From the NCBI GenBank assembly GCA_008828725.1, contig MEHQ01004012.1, positions 128,198 to 192,197 of the forward strand: a stretch of DNA of 64,000 bases, read 5' to 3'. Below the pieces are notes generated by a model. It ran no database searches, was not told the DNA's origin, and was given only the letters and a program-made list of their open reading frames with translations. How positions within the stretch are numbered: position 1 is the first letter of the stretch; each line of letters begins with the position of its first letter. This document shows, one piece after another, positions 1-8,352 of this stretch. Made by a program: the position numbers and the translations under genes. Origin of the DNA: Saccharina japonica. Lineage: Eukaryota; Sar; Phaeophyceae; Laminariales; Laminariaceae.

Positions 1-2123
1 CTCCCCCCACCACGCCCTCTGCCCCCCTCAACCCATTCAGAACTGAAAAATAAAACCCCACACTAATTCCAAGTAGTTTGTCCCCATATACGTGGGATCA
101 GTTATTAAGGGGCTAACCCTTTTCCCTCCCTGCAAGCTGAGGCTTCGACTTGCCTTGAGCTCGAGCACCCTGAGCTTGATGAGGGTGTACTCCTGAGGGC
201 CGACCCCCTCGCCCGAGGCGCGGTCGTGGTCGGCGCAGACCTGGCCGTCGAGCACGCTGTACACGTTCGCGCGCTTCCCGAACTTCACCTTGTCGTCCGC
301 CTGGCCAACATGGTAACATGATCGTATAACACGGTGCATAACATTATAACACGGTGTATAACCGTAAAACGCGGTATATTACGTAGTAACACGGTATATA
401 ACATCACAACGCGGTAAAGAACATGACTACATGACACGGTATATAACATTACAACACCTTGTATAGCATCATATCACGGTATATAACATCATACACGGTA
501 TATACCACACCATAAAACGGAATATAACATCATAACACGGTATATAGCAACATAATGGGTTGTAATCACATCATAACACGGTACATAACATTATAACACG
601 GTAAATAAAACCGTAACACGGTATACAACATGGTTACACGATACGGTATGTAAAATGGTACCATATGAAACGGTACCCCCCCTTCCCCCTGTTTTTTTTC
701 CTTTTCATGCTTTGTTTTTTTCAGTTTTTTCTTTGTATACACTATATTTTCAAAACTCATTTATTTCAAGTTTCCAAACCTTGAGAGTGTTGAACTGCCA
801 CCGCACGAAGCTGTCATAGTACGGGTTGACGGAGGTGGTCACGAAGGAGCGCCTCCAGTCCACCGCAGTCCCGAACTTGTGCATGTCATCGCGGCCCCTA
901 GGGGGGAAGTACTGGAGCCACTTCATGGGGTCCGTGAAGCTCGGGATCTCGTCCTCTGCGCGTTGGGTCGTCGTGATTTTGGTTGGGTTGGGTTGGGTTG
1001 GGTTGTGGTTTGGTTTGGTTTGGTTTGGTTTGGTTTGGTTTTATTTAGTTTTTAGTTTTTAGTTTTGGTTTGGTTTGGTTCGGTTTGACTTTTGTTTTTG
1101 TTTTGACTCGATTTGATTATTTCTCGTTTAACCTATACTATATACTAGGTATGTTATATCATTAGGCGACTTTACCACTCCGATAGATGAGGTTACGCTT
1201 CTGAATTTTTAAACAAAACAACACCTGTTCTCCACCCCCCCCCCCCCCCCCCCCCCCCCCCGGAGGCGTGGTCAATGGCCAACTGACTACGGCAGGCAAC
1301 AAACGATGCGTGGTCAATGGTCAAATGACTAAGGCGAGCAACAAATGAGTACGCCGACCCCTTCCCCTTCCCGGCATTGTAGGGATGCGAGGGTCTATCT
1401 ACAGCCATACGACTACGACCACGCCTGACATGACCCCCCCCTCCCGAGGGTCTATGGTCACACGACTACGGCCATGCATGAATATCGAGTACACCCCCCC
1501 GCCCCACCCGCGCCCGCCGATGCTCGTTGCGGCGGCATTGTAGGGATGCGAGGTCTATGGTCATGCGATTCGGCGCATGGCATGAAAATGACTACACCGC
1601 GCGCTGTCGCGCTCGAAGCGCTCCTTTATTCCCTGATATTCTCCCCTCACCGTCCACCATCATCTTCATGATGTCCACTGCGCGAACGTACGCGCGCCGT
1701 CGACCCGTCTTCGCCACCAGCTCGTCTCCCAGCGCCGTTGCCCATTCTTTTGCGACGGCCACGATGATTAGTAGCAGGTATTATGTTGTTTTAAGGGTTA
1801 AGGGAATACGCATAGTGAAGCTGATGGGCCTACTGAAAGGGGGAGGGGGGGTGGGGAGTTCAGAGGTTGGTTTTCGCGCCCTATCCCTTATTTTCCACAC
1901 ACATCTGGGGCCATTTTATGCTAGGAGGGGGTACGTAGTGAAAACGAGTGGCCTTAATTGAAGGGGGGGGGGGTAGCTCACATTTGGTTGTTGCCCTTAT
2001 GTAGTTATTTGACTATTGACCATTGACCCCCCCGTCCCCCGACGTGCTCTCCGCCGCCGGCGTTGTAGGGGTAGGTGCGAGGGTCTGTGGTCATACGACT
2101 ACGGCCATGCATCGCATGAGTAC

Positions 2124-2204
<81 letters not shown>

Positions 2205-2796
2205 CATTGTAGGGGTGCGAGGGTCTATGGTCATACGACTACGGCTATGCATGCAAATGAAGTACACCCCCCCCCCTCCATGTCGCACCTCTTTGTCATC
2301 GGGCTTGGCGGCTTCGTCCTTCCTCCGCTTCTCCTCAGCCGCGGTGTTGAAGTTGGGCGGGCAGCCGAACCTTTTGTCGAGACAAAACAAAAAAGAAAAA
2401 GGGAGGAGGTGAGATATTTGTGCGCCGTGCCAGTAAAGGCGACGAGGGTTTCGAGGAGAGCAACGAGGGGTGGGAGTGAGGGGTGGAGAGGGAGATCGGG
2501 TCGGGGGGGGGGGCGGGGGGTGTAAATCATTTTCATGCATGGCCGTAGTCGTATGACCATGAGGGGGTAGAGTGGATACCTCGGCGTATGTACACCTTCG
2601 TATGCTTTCTCTATGTCGTGGAAATAGCGCTCCGGGGCGAGCGAGGGCGAAGAAACCTGCTGCTACTACCACTACTACTGCTACGTACAAAATACACTAC
2701 AGCTACAAAACACACAGACCTTAACAAAACACACGCAAGGTCCACATCAATCTAAAACCTGAATAAGCAAAACCAAAGGCACCCGTTTACTCTACC

Positions 2797-2830
<34 letters not shown>

Positions 2831-3985
2831 TGATCTCGGCCTTGAGCTTGTTAGCGGCGGCCTGGATGGGCATACCAGTGCAGTGGAACCCGAACGGAAA
2901 CAGAGCGTTCTTCCCCTTCAGCCTCTGGTACTGCACCACGAACTCGCACTGAAAACAAAGGACGGGAAAGAAAAACGCCAGCGTTGGGAGTTCCAATCGT
3001 TCAAGGGGCAGAAGATGGGAGAGGGGGGGTCGAGAGGGATGGAGGGGGGGTCAGAGAGCTCAGAGAGCGGGGGGTATACTCGATATTCATGCAAGGCCGT
3101 AGTCATATGACCATAGAGGGGGGGGGTGTACTTCATTTTCATGCATGGCCGTAGTCGTATGACCATAGACCCCCGCATAGAGGGGGGGGGGCGGGGGGGG
3201 GTATTACATTGCTACAGAAAGAAGCACGTACTCTGTTCCCTTAGTTCTCCCCGTTTTGTTCTGTGCAGCGAAGTAAAACAATGCACGTATAGCCCATGTT
3301 TCAGGAGACAAACCACTAGGAATTACAATGCCATACTGTCTGCAGTATTAAAAGAGTTAACCCCCCTCCCCCTTGGAAAGTGCCCCCGCTTTTCAGGTAC
3401 AAACTTCGTATAATTAGTGTAGGAGAAGTTTTTCGCAGTGACATTAACAGATGGTCTTAACTCCAACCATTGCAGATATATAGGTAACCGACGATTCTCG
3501 CGTCGCTCACGGGGGCAGCAGGCATCTCCAAGGTCTGGACACAGTCCGTCCATTTCTGTAGAGGGGTACAAGAAAATTACCAGAACTTTCTCCTCTCGGG
3601 GGGAAAGCCAGGCGTCGGCATTTCGATGTTCCACCTTGGCCTATACAAACTTACTTAATAAAATACAGTAGAAAAAGTTAATACTCGCAGTTGCACAACA
3701 AAATGGTTCTGACTTTCCCAACCATACCTGTGTAATCGTTACCGACGAGTAATCTCTCACGTTACCGACGAGAATCTCTCACCTTGCTCATGGAGTAGGC
3801 GTGTCCGAGGTGGAGGCGTCCGTTCATGTAGGGGTACGGGAAAGTTACCATAAATTTCTCCTTGGGGGAGCCGTCGGCGTTGAACTCCGCCTTGGTCTCG
3901 AAGATCTTGTCGGTCTTCCAGCGCTCCTGAGCAGGGGCTTCCATGGCGGCCAGGCGGTCCCTTCGGACGAAGGACTTGGGCTCAT
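1..3985 (-). CDS. LARS: Leucyl-tRNA synthetase, cytosolic (5' part, runs off window)
   Basis: Charges tRNA-Leu with leucine in the cytosol; class I synthetase. Exons in gene order: 3783-3985, about 2831-2948, 2289-2370, about 1651-1720, 780-955, 154-300. The first visible exon carries [14 protein letters not shown], the class I HIGH motif in its leucine form, followed by the family segments [34 protein letters not shown] and [12 protein letters not shown], and then [16 protein letters not shown] at the start of the editing insertion. The start codon is not seen: exon 3785-3985 reads [12 protein letters not shown] upstream of the ATG at 3944 and begins at a CAG acceptor, so a short first exon should lie further right. 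Two splice sites are odd: a 33-C run at the donor of the 2831-2948 exon and a GC donor at 153-152. The 1651-1720 exon is the least certain; its phase fits the next exon and IMK aligns with the family. Introns are packed with poly(C)-linked repeats. Confidence 0.93.
30..119 (-). repeat. ~85-bp dispersed repeat (GAACTGGTCCCAC family), copy 1
   Basis: Contains ACTAATTCCAAGTAGTTTG and TGGGATCAGTT with flanking AACCC and GGTT-type ends. The family recurs at 16713-16790, 27806-27948 (two in tandem), 30504-30599, 34102-34272 (an inverted pair), 39193-39352 (two in tandem) and 46879-46965. The ends are short inverted repeats (AGAACTG / AGTTCT) next to TTAA or GGTTAA, which suggests a MITE-like element. 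Confidence 0.75.
154..955 (-). CDS. LARS: LARS exons 780-955 and 154-300
   Basis: Exon 780-955 starts after GCGCAG with AG completing a Glu codon. It encodes [36 protein letters not shown] and VRWQFNTLK, and ends at AAG/GTTTGG. Exon 154-300 starts after GGCCAG, encodes [17 protein letters not shown] and [20 protein letters not shown], and ends at AAG/GCAAGT, a GC donor with otherwise consensus flanks. The intervening intron (301-779) is mostly a 20-bp minisatellite. Confidence 0.93.
320..660. repeat. 20-bp minisatellite (AACACGGTATATAACATCAT)
   Basis: About sixteen imperfect units of a 20-bp AT-rich motif fill the LARS intron between exons 780-955 and 154-300. Units differ by single bases and small indels. 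No coding potential. Confidence 0.9.
977..1085. repeat. (GGTTT/GGTTG)n simple repeat
   Basis: Tandem pentanucleotides GGTTG then GGTTT, about twenty units, just upstream (minus sense) of the LARS 780-955 exon. On the minus strand this is an A/C-rich tract ending near the acceptor. Confidence 0.9.
1235..2280 (+). repeat. Cluster of ~65-bp elements joined to poly(C) runs
   Basis: At least five copies of a short element (GGCATTGTAGGG, GAGGGTCTATGGTCATACGA, CTACGGCCATGCAT, GTACACC) lie here, each running at its GTACACC end into a C run. Runs include 27 C at 1235-1261 and 78 C at 2125-2202. Minus-oriented copies with G runs lie at 2515-2575, 3065-3118, 3118-3180 and 9618-9690; a plus copy is at 52895-52990 and a partial copy at 45490-45520. 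All share the core CATGCATGGCCGTAGTCGTA or its complement. No protein is encoded. Confidence 0.85.
1651..1720 (-). CDS. LARS: Probable LARS exon (IMK segment)
   Basis: Minus-strand frame reads [20 protein letters not shown] then MVD, ending at GACG/GTGAGG. Phase 1 here plus AG at the start of exon 780-955 gives Glu, and the joined protein IMKMMVDEDEIPSF aligns with the family segment IMKSLG..DEEI..F. A good branch point (TACTAAT) lies upstream. The acceptor is uncertain: position 1720 keeps phase 0 with the previous exon, but an AAAAG site nearer the branch point is also possible. Confidence 0.6.
2289..2948 (-). CDS. LARS: LARS exons 2831-2948 and 2289-2370
   Basis: The first exon follows TTTTCAG and encodes [20 protein letters not shown] through NKLKAEI. 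The second follows ACAAAAG and encodes [20 protein letters not shown] up to a GAG/GTGCGA donor. The protein joins properly only if the first exon ends ATC-AG and the second supplies G (giving Arg, then Phe-Gly-Cys-Pro-Pro, as in the family). The genome shows a 33-G run (minus strand) immediately after ATCA, with the nearest GT only beyond it at AG/GTAGAG. Using that GT would add about ten Gly and, with this run length, shift the frame. Confidence 0.85.
2798..2830. repeat. 33-C run at a LARS splice donor
   Basis: On the minus strand this is 33 G immediately after the codon sequence GAG-ATC-A. The expected donor would be ATCAG/GTAGAG; the same GTAGAG is present but only after the G run. The run therefore separates the exon from its GT. 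Confidence 0.9.
3783..3985 (-). CDS. LARS: LARS exon with HIGH-type motif
   Basis: Acceptor CAG precedes position 3985 and donor GTGAGA follows 3783. The exon enters with two bases of a codon (G|AT, Asp) and leaves in phase 0. It encodes the N-terminal helix [20 protein letters not shown] and the ATP-binding [19 protein letters not shown]. This is the segment in which eukaryotic cytosolic and archaeal LeuRS differ most clearly from the bacterial form. Confidence 0.93.
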
Positions 3986-4055
3986 CTGCATGAACATGGA
4001 GGTCGATGGTTTGAGGGGGTAGGGTTGAAAATAGAGGCGTGGAAGGCGGTAGGGA

Positions 4056-4390
4056 GGGGGGGGGGGGGGGGGGGTTATTTTGTGTTGGCGTGCCTAGTCA
4101 TTTGACCATTTGACCACGCATCCTTTCGAGACGAAGGGAGGGGGAGGGGGGTGCAGAAAGATAACTTGGAAGAGAGGGTGGGGGAGGAGGAGTGAAGGTG
4201 AGACGAGGGGGGGGTGGAGAAAGTAGAAAGAAGGGGGAGGGAGAGAGAGAGAGCAAGAGAGAGAGTGGGATGGGGAGAAAGGCGGAGAAAAGAGCAAGAG
4301 AGGGAAATACAGAAGTAGAGAGCGAGTCGGGGGGGCGGTGAGAGGAGAAGACAAATAGGTGTTGTGAGAGACGGACAGAGAAACTTCAAC
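4056..4390. repeat. 19-G run and GA-rich tract upstream of LARS
   Basis: A 19-G run (4056-4074) is followed by a long purine-rich stretch with GAGA arrays up to about 4390. On the minus strand this is a CT-rich region just 5' of the first visible LARS exon, so it may be 5' untranslated region, first intron or promoter. The first LARS exon should be here or just beyond but could not be placed. Confidence 0.6.
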
Positions 4391-5034
4391 TTGCTTGGTG
4401 TTCGACTGCATATATAAAAAGGTGTGTTTCGTTCGAGGTCTCACGGCCCAGGCCAACACTTGTACAAATACAGTGGCCTAGGACGATTGTTTCGATGAAT
4501 ATGCTGGCCTTTTCAATAGCGGCGTTACTGGTGACGTTTCGCATGCCACTGACTGTAACCGCGTGGCATTGCGTGCCGTAGTCGTCCATCCGCCCGTTCG
4601 TTCGCCGTTTCGCTTGGCACCACACACATGATACGCGCCCCAAAACTAAACGCCCTACGAACCTGTCTGAAAACGCAAGACCCGTTTACGAATAGGTATG
4701 AACAACCCAGAGTACCTTATATTTACCGACAGAGTGGGATACGCGTGTGGCTGTTATTAGGGAGAGACCCGTCTGTTCCGCGTCGTCCCCGGTCGATCGA
4801 CGATTTTCAGGAAGCCCTCTTCCCTTTTCTTTCTATGCTTCTCTTTCTCTCTCATATTATGTCCATCTCTCTCCCTTCATCGAACTCTGGCATTCTCTCT
4901 CTCCCTCTCTCGTATTGTGTCTACCTCTCTCTCTCCAAAGCACTCTCGTCCCATCGTTTCTCTCTCATGTTTTGGATCCGTCGGTCTGCCTGCTTGCTGT
5001 CTGTCTCTCAGACACAGGCATTTACCCCGGCTAA

Positions 5035-5310
5035 CCGATCGATCTACCGACCAGTCTACCGATCTACCGACCGGTCTATCGATCGATCTACCGACCGGTC
5101 TACCGAGTGGTTTACCGAGCGGTCTACCGACCGATCTACCGATCGATCTACCGACCGATCTACGGACCGGTCTACCGATCGATCTACCGACCGGTCTACC
5201 GATCGATCTACCGATCGATCTACCGATCGATCTACCGACCGACCGGTCTACCGACCGACCCGTCAACGGACCGGTCTACCGATCGGGCTACCGATCTACC
5301 GACCCAGAGA
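5035..5310. repeat. 12-bp minisatellite (CTACCGATCGAT / CTACCGACCGGT)
   Basis: About twenty-two units of a 12-bp motif alternating between GATCGAT and GACCGGT endings. Because 12 is a multiple of 3, several frames stay open (Ser-Thr-Asp-Arg repeats), but there is no other sign of a gene. Confidence 0.92.
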
Positions 5311-6510
5311 CATACCGATCGACCCACCTACTTATCCTATGGATCGGACCAGTCGATCGCTGACCAGCCAACGGGCCGACGGCACACACTCTCTGATACC
5401 CGGGTACCGGTACCATGCCCGTCCCTGCTGCCCAACAGGGCCAAAAGTGTAGCAGGGCTAGGGCTGCTTGTGGTCTAGGCGGCTGCGCTCGGTTGCGCTG
5501 GGTTTCGAATGTCGGCTGTTGCTATATATCGTGTTGCACCAAACCCTTTTCTGGTTATTCCACCGTCGCTGAAGGTTCGAAAGCGCGAGTCTGCAAAAAT
5601 TCGGTCGAAATCGACGAGAGCGGTGGGAGTGCTGAAGCGAATGAACTAACCAACCCTATGTACGCATCATGAAGCAGATGAAGGCAAGTAGCGTGTGGAC
5701 GGCACTTAAAGGGTGTATACGAACACGGTTTGTCCACAAGGCCGCCGCTGAGGGGGGAACCTCCGTATAAAGTTGAGCTGGAAAGCTTATCACTTCGTCA
5801 TCATCAGTGCCAAAGGCAATAGAGTTTTCAGTACTACAGCAGTAGTATAGACTGCGTCGTACGCGTATACCGCAATAAAACGAGTACATACGACCGTAGT
5901 TATATGCGGCATTTGAACTGCAAAGGGTCGCACATATCATATTGACAGTAGCAGTAGCGGTGCGGTGGCAATACGTATGGTAGTAGCGGCGTAGCGGCAG
6001 TAGCCGAAACGGTCGTAGAATAGTAGCGGCAGAGGAACGCCGACAACTGCACCGCTACATCCGTCTAGACGAGCTTATTACAAGGTACCAGGTACACGTA
6101 CTCGTAAATACGACCAAAGCAGTACTATGATACGACGTAGATGATGGCGTATTTTGTCCGCAATAAAACGACCAACCACAACGTACTTGCTGACTGTTGT
6201 TGAGCAGGGAGCTGTTGCTGCTTGTGGCACCCGACGCACCATAACTATCGAAGCGTGCGCAGGCCAGGTTATTACTTGTACTACACCACTGCTGTGCTGT
6301 ACGAGTAGTCGTTGGCGGGTCTGGTATTGCTGCTGCTGTTGTACGCCTCTGGCTCTCTGGTATCGAAGCATCAAAGCACAAGCAAGCATTCAACACGACC
6401 TACAACAGCTTGAAGGTCACCTGCAGCGCGGCCGTACGTACGTTCTATGCAATTTCTAAAACGGTGCAGTCGGGCAACAAGGGAGGTGTGGGGCTTCAAA
6501 CTGCTAGTCT

Positions 6511-7149
6511 TCACGGACCTTTCTTGACCGGCACAGTCTTCGCAGCAGCAGCACCACCGGCAGCAGCACCACCAGCAACGTTCTGCTTTCCGGTTGCAGG
6601 AGAAGCATCGGTCATTACTACATCGGCAGCTTTTGCGGCTTCCATGGTTCTGCAGGTAGACTTTTCAGACGCCACAGTGATCTCCAGAACGCTAAACTTG
6701 GCAGTGGTAGACACAGCGATGTCAGGAACGAGGTCGGAGTGAGACTCTGGGACCCACGATGCCATGCCCTGGGGGAGAGACTGGTGCACAGCCCAACCCA
6801 CGCGATCCACAAGTTTGATTTCAAGTGAAACCCGTGAAAACATGCCTTCAATGATTCTGGAACTCCTTGAGGCGAGAGTTGTGTGGTGCAGCAGCACAAC
6901 TTGCATCCATCGCCCACAACTCTCTTCGCGAGGCAGTTCAAGCACTGCGCAAGACGCAATTCGAAGAGGGGGGCTCACTATGGCCGATGATGACCAGCCT
7001 GTGAAGGTGCGCGACGCCCGAGAGCTAGTGTTATTGTGTTTAAAATCTTCGTTGGCTGGCATGCACGAGCAGCAAAAGCCGCAGCATGGCCAACATGCCC
7101 CGTCTTTCACCACCCTCTCAGACCCTCGGTCCACTCTAGAAGAGTCCAT
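6511..7149 (-). CDS. Possible hypothetical protein (212 codons, unrecognised)
   Basis: An open minus-strand frame ends in an Ala/Lys-rich tail (MEAAKAADVVMTDASPATGK, then AAAAKTVPVKKGP). The last 90 residues look protein-like, but the N-terminal part is Cys/Ser-rich and unconvincing, and no family is recognised. It could be the last exon of a small gene between LARS and IARS or a chance frame. There is an overlapping open frame on the plus strand. Confidence 0.22.
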   Translation of the reverse strand: MDSSRVDRGSERVVKDGACWPCCGFCCSCMPANEDFKHNNTSSRASRTFTGWSSSAIVSPPLRIASCAVLELPREESCGRWMQVVLLHHTTLASRSSRIIEGMFSRVSLEIKLVDRVGWAVHQSLPQGMASWVPESHSDLVPDIAVSTTAKFSVLEITVASEKSTCRTMEAAKAADVVMTDASPATGKQNVAGGAAAGGAAAAKTVPVKKGP

Positions 7150-8327
7150 GGCGCATGGGTATGGCTACGGTGGGCAATTCGTCCGTGTGGACTGTCCCTA
7201 TGCAGCGCCGATGCTCTATGCGAGGCTTCATGCAACGCCCATTTTCCATCGTGATATTTCCGCCCCTTTTCTTCCAAACGCACGAAGCTCTTGCTTGGCT
7301 CACAAAGCTCCTGAAGTTCTGTCGTCTGCAGAAAGAACAGCGCACTTGGTACTCGTACTTCGCACGTGACCGGTCTCTAGTACCTAAGAGGCAAGCAGTC
7401 TTTCGGGCAATTGCGTCGCCATGTGCATCCACCCTCGGCGCGTAGCCTGGGTACGGAGCGCACGCAATCTGCGCCTTTTTTGCGCGCTTTGTTCGGGCTT
7501 TGTTCCGATGAAATCATCAAAATATGGCAAGCAACCAAATGCCCCAAAAACCAAGAGATACAACCCGAAGGCAGAGGGCGGGGCTTGTTGTTTTTCGACA
7601 CTTGCCTTCAATTTGTTTTTCTGGTGGTTTTCAATTCCAAAATCCCAACAAAATCCACCGTGACCCTACGATACCGATAACAAACCACAAATTACCAAGC
7701 AGCCTCGCCGACAGACGATCGATTTTCACTTCCATGACATACGAGTACTGCTGTGTACATATTTCTGGGCCGATGTATTCGTGTTGTGTACATATGATAT
7801 CATATGACCCAGCTCATGTTGCCGGGGTGAGAGCCGCATAATCTATAAAATGGCACATGATTCCGGTGTTGAACGTGTTCTATATACGTACGTACTCGTA
7901 CGTAAACAGATCCTGCCCAACATATCATACCGGCAGTTTAGGATCTGTTCTGAAAGACTGCTATTAATACTACTGCTGTAGGAGATGATCTGTATAGATG
8001 ATTTATACATGATCTGTAGATGATGTAGATGATCTGTGCGTAAATGATCTGTTTAACGTGCTGATTTTTCAAGCATTGTGTAACTCTTACGCCTCTCCCC
8101 TCTCCCCACATTCCCTCGGATACGCTACGACTGTACGACGATACCTTTACTTGTCGACAGGCTGCGCGCGCTCGGAGTAGTGGGTTGGGTAACCGTACGT
8201 ACATACCAGGTACTGCTGTATTGAAGAACGTACCTTATCCTCGCCCTATGTATACTGGCCATTGGACTCCCTCTCCTAACTCCTAAACGTATGGTGCTGT
8301 TAATTCTTATTCCGGTTTCTGTTTTTT

Positions 8328-8352
8328 TTACACGTTGCAGGGGCAGGCGTTT
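8328..8352 (+). promoter_or_regulatory. IARS: Splice acceptor and start context of IARS
   Basis: A T-rich tract ends in ACACGTTGCAG at 8340, followed by GGGCAGGCGTTT and the first in-frame ATG at 8353. An acceptor so close to the start shows either a 5'-UTR intron or an additional short coding exon further left; the frame is open back to the acceptor (Gly-Gln-Ala-Phe-Met). Confidence 0.6.

Larger units (their letters stand above)
4391..8340. other. Divergent intergenic region between LARS and IARS
   Basis: Holds the 12-bp minisatellite (5035-5310), a CAG/CTG-rich patch (5940-6600), one possible minus-strand reading frame (6511-7149), and otherwise unremarkable sequence. The shared promoters of the two synthetase genes should lie here, but no specific element could be assigned. 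A short GATGATCTGTA-type tandem lies at 7975-8055. Confidence 0.6.

Noticed and set aside
977-1085. GGTTTGG-like repeats as telomeric DNA
   Set aside because: Unit is GGTTT/GGTTG, not TTAGGG or TTTAGGG, and lies inside an intron.
2016-2690. Open frames with poly-Pro or poly-Gly
   Set aside because: They are translations of the 78-C run and flanking repeats in a LARS intron.
5035-5310. Regular repeats suggesting a CRISPR array
   Set aside because: Units are contiguous 12-mers with no spacers, and the DNA is clearly eukaryotic nuclear sequence.
4628-5452. Long plus-strand open frame with Ser-Thr-Asp-Arg repeats
   Set aside because: It exists only because the 12-bp minisatellite is a multiple of three; several frames and the minus strand are equally open, with no conserved domain.
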